54,921 nucleotides of DNA. Source: Flavobacteriaceae bacterium (GTDB lineage Bacteria; Bacteroidota; Bacteroidia; Flavobacteriales; Weeksellaceae). Of the stretch, positions 43,671 through 51,185 are shown piece after piece. The notes beneath the pieces were generated by a model. It saw only the letters and a program-made list of their open reading frames with translations, did no database searches and had not been told where the DNA came from. The stretch is taken from contig JAUMXI010000008.1 in NCBI GenBank assembly GCA_030529185.1, forward strand, positions 1 to 54,921, read 5' to 3'. The position numbers and the translations under genes are program-made. The stretch's first letter is position 1; each line of letters opens with the position of its first letter.

Positions 43671-44612
43671 ATGAAAAAGATATTCGTATTTATACTCGTA
43701 GCTTCTTCCTTTTTAGGAACAGCACAAAACAAAGTAGGAATCAATACCAACGCTCCTAAACAAACCTTAGATATAGATGGAGACGAAGGGACACTCGGCA
43801 TTAGCAATACCGAAAAAACAAACGAAAATGATGCAACCACCCCTCTTGGCTGGATACCCAGTAGTATAGAAGGAAATACCGCTGATGATAATGGAAAAAT
43901 TGTAGATTACTCCGCAGGAGCAGGAGGTGGAAAACCTGGGATTTTTAGATATGCACGATGGGCTGTAAATATCAGTACTCCTAATAGGGATAAAGTTAAT
44001 AATATAAAAATACATCCTATCAATATTCAAGAAGATAGAAGAGTTGCAGGTAGCCCTAAACCACACGAAATTATTCTTACTTCCGTACAACTACAAGGAG
44101 GAGCTGATGGTTTCCCTTTTCTCTATCTTGTGAATGTACCAGACTCAAGACCTAATGGAGCAACAGGAAGCCTCAAGGCATTCCCTATTGTAGGAGCTAA
44201 TAACAGAATTGGGACTGGAAAAAGAGGAGACATTCTTACCGTAACAAATTTTGCTCACAATGCTGTAGATATTACAAGTAATATTACTTTAGGCAATGTA
44301 AATGGCAAATTGGCAATGCCTGTAGCCATCACACTTATCCATAAAGAAGTGGGTGGAGTCTGGCGTTTCTATGGCGATTATCCTGATACTTTCCCTATGA
44401 GTTTCATCTTATCCGATACTACTGGAGGAGATTATATTACAACGACTGGAGCAGGGGGAGAGGCTAAGAATCAAGGGTTTTTTGATAAGAATCAGCAATT
44501 ACTTTGGAATACAGGACTAATGCTTATCCCAGAAAAACATTTAGGAAATAGAAAAATATTAGAAATTGATATGGATACAAATACTCCCCCTACAGACTCT
44601 GATTTAAACTAA
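43671..44612 (+). CDS. secreted VGINT-family protein 3
   Basis: 313 aa. The signal peptide ends near GTAQ (about 18), followed by NKVGINTNAPKQTLDIDGDE. The middle is Asn/Gly-rich. GGVWRFYGDYPDTFP matches protein 2, and a Gly/Asp-rich tail extends beyond it (DTTGGDYITTTGAGGE). No known family. It is last in the operon, before a strong terminator. Confidence 0.75.
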   Translation: MKKIFVFILVASSFLGTAQNKVGINTNAPKQTLDIDGDEGTLGISNTEKTNENDATTPLGWIPSSIEGNTADDNGKIVDYSAGAGGGKPGIFRYARWAVNISTPNRDKVNNIKIHPINIQEDRRVAGSPKPHEIILTSVQLQGGADGFPFLYLVNVPDSRPNGATGSLKAFPIVGANNRIGTGKRGDILTVTNFAHNAVDITSNITLGNVNGKLAMPVAITLIHKEVGGVWRFYGDYPDTFPMSFILSDTTGGDYITTTGAGGEAKNQGFFDKNQQLLWNTGLMLIPEKHLGNRKILEIDMDTNTPPTDSDLN

Positions 44613-44644
44613 TTTTCTTTATCAAAACACATTAATCTTATTAG

Positions 44645-44680
44645 ATAAGACTACTCTATTTTTAGAGTAGTCTTATTATT
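44645..44680 (+). terminator. terminator of the VGINT operon
   Basis: AAGACTACTCTA and TAGAGTAGTCTT form a 12-bp perfect stem with a 4-nt loop, then TATTATTTT. Confidence 0.9.
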
Positions 44681-44757
44681 TTATCTCAATGATAATAAAG
44701 TATTTTTATCCCTAAAAAATATGATTTTTAACATTTTTTTCAAAAGATGAGTAAAAA

Positions 44758-45243
44758 CAGTTCCATTTCTCCATCCAAATTTCTCACTGCAACCCCCAAT
44801 CTATCGCCATCTGGGTCGCAACCAATCACAATATCAGCATTGGTAATTTTTGCCAAATCCATTGCCATTTCTAGTGCGACAAGTTCTTCAGGGTTGAGGC
44901 TTTCCACGGTAGGGAAATTACCACTGGGAATCATTTGCTCCTTTACTAAATCCACTTTCTTAAATCCTGCTTTTTTTTAAGGCTTTAGGGATGGTGGTAT
45001 AAGTGGTACCATGAATGGAAGTAAAGACAATATTCAAATCTTCATAACCGATTTTATCTTTTTGGTAAAGCGACTTCTCTATACAAGCATCAATATATAC
45101 ATCATCTTGCTCTTCCCCTATCCATTCTATTAAATCATCATTTCCATTAAATTTAATATCTTCAAAACAACGCCCATTACTCCACGCATTCCCCCTATTC
45201 CGAACCCCAATGCTCTATAAAAAGCATCTTCCAACTCGGGAGA
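44758..45243 (-). pseudogene. degenerate partial copy of the phosphoglucomutase gene
   Basis: Bases 44758-45174 match 40835-41246 of the intact gene in the same orientation; by hand about one base in ten differs. The match then jumps to 41616-41690, so about 370 bp are missing inside. A T8 tract (44971-44978) replaces T7, giving a frameshift. The start, the phospho-Ser loop and the C-terminal third are absent. The longest remaining frame reads EQMIPSGNFPTVESLNPEE. It is clearly non-functional. 45244-45321 holds nothing I recognise. Confidence 0.88.
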
Positions 45244-45321
45244 AAAAAATCTACTATTTCACTCTTTATCATTTCATCAACATTGTTATACTTCAGTACT
45301 TTTCTTTATTCTTACAATATT

Positions 45322-46275
45322 TTAAATTTCCTTATCAATATGATAATTTTTATGCTCTCTGTGTGTTCTGATAATCAATTCTCCAAGGAAACCACCAATG
45401 AAAAGGAGCGTTCCTAAAATCATCATCGTGAGGGCAATAAAAAACCAAGGATTTTCCGCAATAAGGTTGCCATAAATTTTGTGATAATAAACATCTATCA
45501 ATTTAGAAAGTCCCAACCAAAACGCCGATAAAAACCCCACAAGAAACATCATCGTGCCAACGGCTCCAAAAAAGTGCATTGGGCGACCTCCGAAACGGCT
45601 TACAAACCACAATGTTATCAAATCTAAAAAACCTCTGATAAATCGCTCAGTGCCAAATTTAGAACTTCCGTAAAGCCTTGCCTGATGCTGAACGGACTTT
45701 TCTGTAATTCTCCTAAACCCAGCATTGACCGCCAAAACGGGGATATAGCGGTGCATATCGCCATAAACATCTATGGATTTTACCACCTGCTTTTTATAGG
45801 CTTTCAGTCCGCAATTGAAATCGTGTAATTCAACTCCCGAAACTTTTCTCGCTACTGCATTGAATAATTTAGAGGGAAGATTTTTGGTGATTACATTATC
45901 ATATCGCTTTTTCTTCCAACCACTGACAATATCATAATTTTCATTAATGATTTTATAGTAAAGCTCTGGAATTTCCTCTGGAAAGTCTTGTAAATCAGCA
46001 TCCATTGTGATAACCACATCACCACTCACTCTCTCAAAAGCGGCGTGAAGAGCCTGAGATTTCCCATAATTGCGAGAAAATTTGATACCATTCACTTGGG
46101 GAAATTGCGACTTTAAGCCCTCAATAACAGCCCAAGATTGATCGGTGCTTCCATCATCTACAAACCAAACTTCGTAGGAAAATTTATTCTTCTCACAAAC
46201 TTTCTGAATTCGGAAAAAAAGTTCATTCAGCGAGTTTTTTTCATTGAACAAAGGAATAACTATGGATAAATTCAT
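45322..46275 (-). CDS. family 2 glycosyltransferase with C-terminal membrane pair
   Basis: 317 aa from the ATG at 46275. The N-terminal GT-A domain has LSIVIPLFNEKNSLNELF and FVDDGSTDQSW, ITMDADLQDFPEEIP (Asp-x-Asp-type), RNYGKSQALHAAFE and LYGSSKFGTERFIRG. Two membrane helices follow (about 225-250, 265-290). This layout is that of DPM1/GtrB/ArnC-type enzymes that load a sugar onto undecaprenyl or dolichyl phosphate. The sugar is unknown. A TTG at 46311 is upstream of the -7 box and is rejected. Confidence 0.88.
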   Translation of the reverse strand: MNLSIVIPLFNEKNSLNELFFRIQKVCEKNKFSYEVWFVDDGSTDQSWAVIEGLKSQFPQVNGIKFSRNYGKSQALHAAFERVSGDVVITMDADLQDFPEEIPELYYKIINENYDIVSGWKKKRYDNVITKNLPSKLFNAVARKVSGVELHDFNCGLKAYKKQVVKSIDVYGDMHRYIPVLAVNAGFRRITEKSVQHQARLYGSSKFGTERFIRGFLDLITLWFVSRFGGRPMHFFGAVGTMMFLVGFLSAFWLGLSKLIDVYYHKIYGNLIAENPWFFIALTMMILGTLLFIGGFLGELIIRTHREHKNYHIDKEI

Positions 46276-46293
46276 TCTTTCAAAAAATATGGT

Positions 46294-46301
46294 CAAATTT
46301 A
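46294..46301 (-). promoter_or_regulatory. -7 box of the glycosyltransferase
   Basis: Minus-strand TAAATTTG, a full match, 18 nt before the ATG. Confidence 0.55.
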
Positions 46302-46389
46302 CACAAAACAAATGATTTTTAACACCGAAATATTTTTCATTTGAAAATCAGTAAATTATATAAAACAAGCTTAAATTAAAATTTAGTTT

Positions 46390-46420
46390 TTGAAGAATTC
46401 ATAAAAACTTCCTATATTTG
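46390..46420 (+). promoter_or_regulatory. promoter of the SRP RNA gene
   Basis: TTG (46390-46392), 20 nt, TATATTTG (46413-46420). RNA start is expected about 5 nt downstream. Confidence 0.7.
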
Positions 46421-46424
46421 CAAC

Positions 46425-46517
46425 GGCAAGTCCTAAACAACCAGCTCCTGAAAATCCTCCAGGGTGGGAACGCAGCAAAGGTAATCGGTTGTAGCGGTGT
46501 GATTTAGGTAGCTTGCC
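46425..46517 (+). ncRNA. ffs: small signal recognition particle RNA (4.5S-type)
   Basis: About 93 nt that fold into one long hairpin: GGCAAG (46425-46430) pairs with CTTGCC at the end, and TCCTAAA with TTTAGG inside. The apex has CCAGGGTGGGAACGCAGC, with the GGAA tetraloop and the asymmetric ACGCAGC side that binds Ffh, as in bacterial SRP domain IV. GCCTTTTT follows as terminator. It targets membrane proteins together with Ffh. Confidence 0.85.
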
Positions 46518-46551
46518 TTTTTATAAGAAACTTCTTTTTTAAATTAATAAA

Positions 46552-46586
46552 AAAATCCTTTAAAATGATTTAAAGGATTTTTTTAT
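46552..46586. terminator. terminator downstream of the holin-like gene and SRP RNA
   Basis: AAATCCTTTAAA and TTTAAAGGATTT form a 12-bp stem with an ATGA loop and flanking A and T runs. Confidence 0.85.
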
Positions 46587-46589
46587 TTT

Positions 46590-46925
46590 TTATTCTTTAC
46601 TTGATATAGCAGAAGTTACGAAGGATAACAACACACTAAATATCAATGCCCATAAAATTCCATCAATATGAACTCCTTGAACAAAAAATTCTGCTAATAG
46701 CATTACTACTGTATTAATCACCAAAGAAAATAATCCCATAGTAATTACAGTAAGCGGAAGGCTTAACATTTTGAGAACTGGTTTTACAAAAGCATTAAGC
46801 AAGCCTAAAACTATTGCAAAAATAATTGCTGTTCCAAAACCTTCAAAATGTACACCGCTCAATAGCATTTGCAATACATAAGATACGATAGCGGTAATTA
46901 ATAAATTCACAAACATTGTTTTCAT
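46590..46925 (-). CDS. phage-holin-family (DUF) membrane protein
   Basis: 111 aa with four hydrophobic helices. The pattern NAFVKPVLKMLSLPLTVITM followed by GLFSLVINTVVMLLAEFFV is that of the 'phage holin family protein' widespread on bacterial chromosomes, unlinked to phages. It is 27 nt after the MBL hydrolase and ends at a terminator. No lysis genes are near, so a holin function should not be assumed. Confidence 0.8.
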   Translation of the reverse strand: MKTMFVNLLITAIVSYVLQMLLSGVHFEGFGTAIIFAIVLGLLNAFVKPVLKMLSLPLTVITMGLFSLVINTVVMLLAEFFVQGVHIDGILWALIFSVLLSFVTSAISSKE

Positions 46926-46952
46926 TGCTTTTTTTTTAATTATTACTAGTAT

Positions 46953-47633
46953 TTATATAGCAAAATTTATGCCTAACTCAGGAAGTATAAGATCTGTTTT
47001 ATTTTCGGCAAAATATCGCTCTACTTCCGAATGATTAAGCGTAATTGACGGAAATGTGTCAAAATGACAGCCTATAACTTTCTTTGTCTTTAAAAGTTCT
47101 CTTGCGACAAAATTAGCCTGATATGCATCCATTGTATAATGCCCACCGATAGGGAGAATAGCAACATCTATTTCTCCAAATTGCTTTGAAAATAACGCCA
47201 TTTCAGCCATTACACCTGTATCTCCTGAAAGATAAATACCCTTATCTTGATATCTTAAAATATATCCACTCGCAATTCCTCCATAGCTTCCATCAGGGAA
47301 AGAGCTTGTATGTGAAGCCTGAACCATAAAGATTTTTAAGCCCTCTATCTGCGTCATTCCACCTATATTTAAATCAATAAAATGGGAATGCCCGAAATAA
47401 CCACAAACTTCGGGTTGAGCAATCACCACCGCCTCTGGATAAATTTCCAAAACTTCTTTTACATCTGCAATATGGTCTTCGTGTGCATGGGTAATTAACA
47501 CATAATCAATTTTTTGTTCTGAAATATCAAACCCCGATTTTTCTTTTTGAAAATTATAAAATGGATCTGACAAAATATTTTTCCCTTGATACTGAAACAG
47601 AAAACAATTCTGCCCTAAAAATTTTATTTTCAT
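46953..47633 (-). CDS. metallo-beta-lactamase-fold hydrolase (UPF0173-like)
   Basis: 226 aa. It shows FLGQNCFLFQYQGKNILSDP, then ITHAHEDHIADV, the His-x-His-x-Asp-His site, YLSGDTGVMAEM (metal Asp) and IGCHFDTFPSI (last His). This is the UPF0173/RomA-type short MBL fold, cytoplasmic. The substrate is unknown. It sits 18 nt downstream of menA. Confidence 0.85.
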   Translation of the reverse strand: MKIKFLGQNCFLFQYQGKNILSDPFYNFQKEKSGFDISEQKIDYVLITHAHEDHIADVKEVLEIYPEAVVIAQPEVCGYFGHSHFIDLNIGGMTQIEGLKIFMVQASHTSSFPDGSYGGIASGYILRYQDKGIYLSGDTGVMAEMALFSKQFGEIDVAILPIGGHYTMDAYQANFVARELLKTKKVIGCHFDTFPSITLNHSEVERYFAENKTDLILPELGINFAI

Positions 47634-47651
47634 TTGTTTATTTTTTATTAT

Positions 47652-48578
47652 TTAAAAATAATTCAACCCCAAGGCCACCAAAATAGCCATCATAAAAGTG
47701 ATAATCCCCACTTGTTTTAAGAATGGGTCAAAATCTTGTAGGTTTTTCACTTGCATTATTCTTCGGCGAAGGGCAGTCATTGGGAAAAATAGAATCATCA
47801 CGATAAAAGCGTAATATTTCCCTTTAATATGAAGTTCATTCATCATCAAGAATATCAGAATGAAAATCAAAGGCAATTGCATCAGAATAATTTGATATAC
47901 CATTGCCAATTTCACCCCCAAGCGAAGTGCCAAAGTGTTTTTTCCAGAGATTTTATCGCTTTCTAAATCCCTCATATTGTTAAGATTTAACACAGCTGTA
48001 GAAAGCATTCCCACCGCCGAAGCAGGAAGTAAAATATCCCAACTCCACGATTTGGTAAAAAGGAAATAACTCCCCCCTACCGATACCCAACCAAAGAAAA
48101 TAAACACCATCACATCTCCCAAGCCTAAATACCCATACGGCTTTTTACCTACGGTATAACCAATCGCAGCGAGAATACACGCCACTCCTAAACCGATGAA
48201 CGCCCAAAACTCTTGAATAAAATTAGGAAAAAACGCTCTATACAAAAGCCCCAGCGTAGCCAAAAAGGATAAAATAGCCGTAATGAAAATCGCATTTTTC
48301 ATCTGCTGTGCCGTAATTTTCCCCGAGGCTACGGCTCTGGCTTCCGCTTGGCTATTCCTTTGATTATCGGTTCCTTTAACGCCATCGCCATAATCATTGG
48401 CAAAATTAGACAAAATCTGATACAATAAAGTTACCAAAATTGCTAAAGCAAAAATTTGCCAGTCCCACTCTTTTCCTTGTTCACTTAATCGCCATCGGGC
48501 AATGAATGCCCCCATAATAATTCCACTCATAGAAAGCGGTAAAGTACGAAGCCTTGCGGCGTGTATAAAGTTTTTCAT
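47652..48578 (-). CDS. menA: 1,4-dihydroxy-2-naphthoate polyprenyltransferase
   Basis: 308 aa, UbiA family with about nine membrane helices. It prenylates DHNA to demethylmenaquinone. The first Asp-rich motif is NFANDYGDGVKGTDNQRN, and the second NNMRDLESDKISGKNTLALR. RTLPLSMSGIIMGA at the N-terminus is typical of MenA. It is co-transcribed with the MBL gene (18-nt gap) and follows a small membrane-protein gene by 8 nt. Confidence 0.92.
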   Translation of the reverse strand: MKNFIHAARLRTLPLSMSGIIMGAFIARWRLSEQGKEWDWQIFALAILVTLLYQILSNFANDYGDGVKGTDNQRNSQAEARAVASGKITAQQMKNAIFITAILSFLATLGLLYRAFFPNFIQEFWAFIGLGVACILAAIGYTVGKKPYGYLGLGDVMVFIFFGWVSVGGSYFLFTKSWSWDILLPASAVGMLSTAVLNLNNMRDLESDKISGKNTLALRLGVKLAMVYQIILMQLPLIFILIFLMMNELHIKGKYYAFIVMILFFPMTALRRRIMQVKNLQDFDPFLKQVGIITFMMAILVALGLNYF

Positions 48579-48586
48579 TGATATTT

Positions 48587-49210
48587 TTAATTTTTATTTT
48601 CGTTAATTGCATCTATTTCTCTCTGCATTTTTTGTTCCCAACCCTTCCCATTTCTTTTGTCCAAATATTCTTTTACCAACGATTTATATTTCTGCTCTAA
48701 AATCACTTGATGATGGTCAATTACACACCCCATCTGCTCTGCTCTCACTCCATATTTTGCCAAAATACTATCTCTGCTTTTACTTACTTTTTCGTAATTT
48801 TCTAAATCAATGATAAGTCCGTGTTCAAAAATCCAAACTACGCTATCTTTCTTCATATCTCTATGGGCTTCATCTATCATTTCCTTCTCCAAATTGCTAT
48901 ACAATTCTTTATTCTCAAAATATTCAGGTATTGACCTACTCATCATCCAAATAACAAAAATCAAATTAAAGATGGCTAAAATTACAGTCCATTTCAATTT
49001 TCTGCTAAAAGACTTTATCGGAATAAAAGACAGCAACCCAGACAGTCCTACATTCCCCAATAATATGAGGAAAAAGAATAGCCATTCCTCTATGTGGATT
49101 TCTATCTCGGATAAACTCTTAGGATAGTAAAACGCCAAAAAACCGCCTATAAATACGGCAAAAGCCAATACTAATAAAACAAAATTAAGGATATAAATTT
49201 TCTTTATCAT
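48587..49210 (-). CDS. hypothetical membrane protein
   Basis: 207 aa from the ATG at 49210 (a GTG two codons earlier overlaps the upstream stop). Three membrane segments (about 6-28, 40-60, 73-92) are followed by a roughly 110-residue charged, helix-rich domain with HHQVILEQKYKSLVKEYLDK. I recognise no family. It lies directly upstream of menA on the same strand. Confidence 0.7.
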   Translation of the reverse strand: MIKKIYILNFVLLVLAFAVFIGGFLAFYYPKSLSEIEIHIEEWLFFFLILLGNVGLSGLLSFIPIKSFSRKLKWTVILAIFNLIFVIWMMSRSIPEYFENKELYSNLEKEMIDEAHRDMKKDSVVWIFEHGLIIDLENYEKVSKSRDSILAKYGVRAEQMGCVIDHHQVILEQKYKSLVKEYLDKRNGKGWEQKMQREIDAINENKN

Positions 49211-49212
49211 AA

Positions 49213-49669
49213 TCACTCTGTTCCGAATAATTTTCCGTTAAATGTATGTGTGCAACAATCACAAAAAGGTTTCATATCTTTGGCTTTTAAGTTGGGATTA
49301 CACAACTGCAACTTCCCATTCTCATCTACAAATAAACCAGAGAAATAAGAAGATTCTCCTGCTCGTATGAAATCTTTTTTATCACCATCATTAATAGCCA
49401 CCATGTGAAAAATAGGCTCCGTTTTGTCCAAACGAGATTTTGCTTCACTAAAAACTTCATCCCAATTCTTGCCAACCTTGGACAGAAGAAAGCGATAAAG
49501 TGGCGTATAGTCTAATCCCCTCTGTTTTTTTTGGCATTTTCCCCTGCATTGTTGGAGAAGAATTCGGCTTTTGATGGTGAGAATCTCTAAAATCTCCTCC
49601 AAAATTATGAGCAACATTGTAAGTTTTGGTATTTACTTTTCTGTAAAGTTTAGATTTTGGTTTGTTCAT
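49213..49669 (-). pseudogene. conserved-looking protein split by a homopolymer frameshift
   Basis: The N-terminal frame starts at the ATG 49669 (MNKPKSKLYRKVNTKTYNVA...NFGGDFRDSHHQ). It is interrupted at a run of eight T (49525-49532; A8 on the coding strand). Dropping one base joins it to the C-terminal frame, RGLDYTPLYRFLLSKVGKNW...FCDCCTHTFNGKLFGTE, ending at 49213. The 457 nt equals 3 x 152 + 1, consistent with a single extra base. The product would be about 151 aa with CDCC near the end. No family recognised. A sequencing slip is as likely as a true mutation. Confidence 0.6.
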
Positions 49670-49775
49670 ATTTATATAGAGCTTACTAATTTTATTAATT
49701 GTTTGTCATATTCTTTATTTCCAAAGTTTATAATATAAATTTGACCTACTTCGAGTAATCTCCGTATATATTAGT

Positions 49776-51179
49776 TCAACTTTCTATTACTGGCAAACTA
49801 ACTCCAAATTTAAATATTTTATAATAAGATTTTATCTCATTCTCTTCTTTTAAAAATTCCTCCCAACATAAGTTCTTGTTAGCCTCTACTATTTTGGGGT
49901 AAATAATCAGACAGTTGATATTTTTGTCATTTTGTTCCGAAAATCCTATTTTTTCGCGTACTTTTTTCAGTCGAGCGTAGCCCGAAACCTGCCGAATATC
50001 TTCGTGAATATGTCCGTAATCGTATTTTAATTTGTATTTGGTATCAATAATTAAGGAATTTTCACCATCGGAAATGAGAAAATCCAATTGATTTCCGTGT
50101 GTGCCAAATTGATAATGAATTTTGGAATGTAAATCCTCATTTTCCAACAACTTTTTATACACATACAGCTCAAAAAGTTTAGGCATATCTATCCAAAATG
50201 GAGGAATTTCTATCTGCTCCTGTTGTGTTGCCCTTGAGATATTATAAGAAAATCGTTTTAGGATTAAATTGCCTATTTGTATGGCTTCTTTATATTCCTT
50301 AAAAAAAGGATTATGTTTGATGTTTTTTAACTCACTTTGCTCAATATCTGTAGAAATCAATTCAAAAGTAGGACGACAGTAGTTGATGATTTGTTGCACT
50401 TCGTTTTTACTGGGAAAACCTTTGAAATTCTCTATATAATGAGAACAAAACTGAAAAACTTTCTTTAGAAATTGATTTTCTAAATTGTCTTCGCCAAAAA
50501 CTTGATACTCGCAAAAAGTTTTAGTGAATCGGTTTTTCAATACATTTTGTTTGATGTGCGTACCGACCAAAATTTTACCTTTTACACGATTGTTCAGATT
50601 TTCTCTGACCTTGTAATACGATTTTTTCAAGCCTTTTCTTACAATATTTTTCAGAATCCCCAAAAACTGCACCACCAAAAAAGGCGTTAAAGTATCCTGA
50701 TTCTGCTCGATAGGTATTGGTTTTTCATTCCAAAAAATATTCACTAAATCGGCGGTGTGTTCAGTCGATATCTCAGAAGCATAGACATCAAGCAACATTT
50801 TTACAAAGTTGATTTCCTTTACATTATCGCTTTTGTCATCTTTTTGGTTTGTTGTAGTTTGTTCCCCTTCTGCATCTATATTTTTCTCAAAATTATCAAA
50901 ATTATCAATATGTTTTTGATTGATTTTTGGTTCAACTTGTACAAATTTTTCACCTTCTATCAGCCAATCTACCCCGATGTAATAATCTGCTTGTAATTGA
51001 TAGCAATTCTCTTTTTTCTGAAATAAAAAAGGTAAAATTCCTTTAAAAATTTTTCTTGATTGATATTTTTCTAAAAGAGCAAAAGAATCTGGAGACAAAG
51101 AATATTCATCTTTATCTAAATCTTGTTTTTCCTTATAAATTTTAACTGAATAATGTTCTTTTAAAAGAATTTTCATCAT
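49776..51179 (-). CDS. McrC-family restriction subunit
   Basis: 467 aa. The nuclease core lies near residues 370-450: NQLDFLISDGENSLIIDTKYKLK supplies the PD-(D/E)xK Asp, Asp and Lys. NRVKGKILVGTHIKQN, LENQFLKKVFQFC and IPPFWIDMPKLFELYVYKKL are McrC family blocks. McrC pairs with the McrB GTPase and cuts DNA carrying modified cytosines. It follows the mcrB-type gene after 6 nt. It is more AT-rich than the men genes, suggesting transfer. Confidence 0.88.
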   Translation of the reverse strand: MMKILLKEHYSVKIYKEKQDLDKDEYSLSPDSFALLEKYQSRKIFKGILPFLFQKKENCYQLQADYYIGVDWLIEGEKFVQVEPKINQKHIDNFDNFEKNIDAEGEQTTTNQKDDKSDNVKEINFVKMLLDVYASEISTEHTADLVNIFWNEKPIPIEQNQDTLTPFLVVQFLGILKNIVRKGLKKSYYKVRENLNNRVKGKILVGTHIKQNVLKNRFTKTFCEYQVFGEDNLENQFLKKVFQFCSHYIENFKGFPSKNEVQQIINYCRPTFELISTDIEQSELKNIKHNPFFKEYKEAIQIGNLILKRFSYNISRATQQEQIEIPPFWIDMPKLFELYVYKKLLENEDLHSKIHYQFGTHGNQLDFLISDGENSLIIDTKYKLKYDYGHIHEDIRQVSGYARLKKVREKIGFSEQNDKNINCLIIYPKIVEANKNLCWEEFLKEENEIKSYYKIFKFGVSLPVIES

Positions 51180-51185
51180 TATAGA

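Noticed and set aside
44740-44955. 71-codon frame inside the pgm copy as a small functional gene
   Set aside because: It is an internal piece of phosphoglucomutase with frameshift, deletion and no catalytic loop or promoter.
46590-46925. Holin-family protein as evidence for a prophage
   Set aside because: The family is common on chromosomes outside phages, and no endolysin, tail or integrase gene is nearby.
49672-49770. 32-codon minus-strand frame reading RRLLEVGQIYIINFGNKEYD
   Set aside because: Looks somewhat protein-like and could be a gene remnant beside mcrC, but it lacks a start codon and this length is expected by chance in AT-rich DNA.
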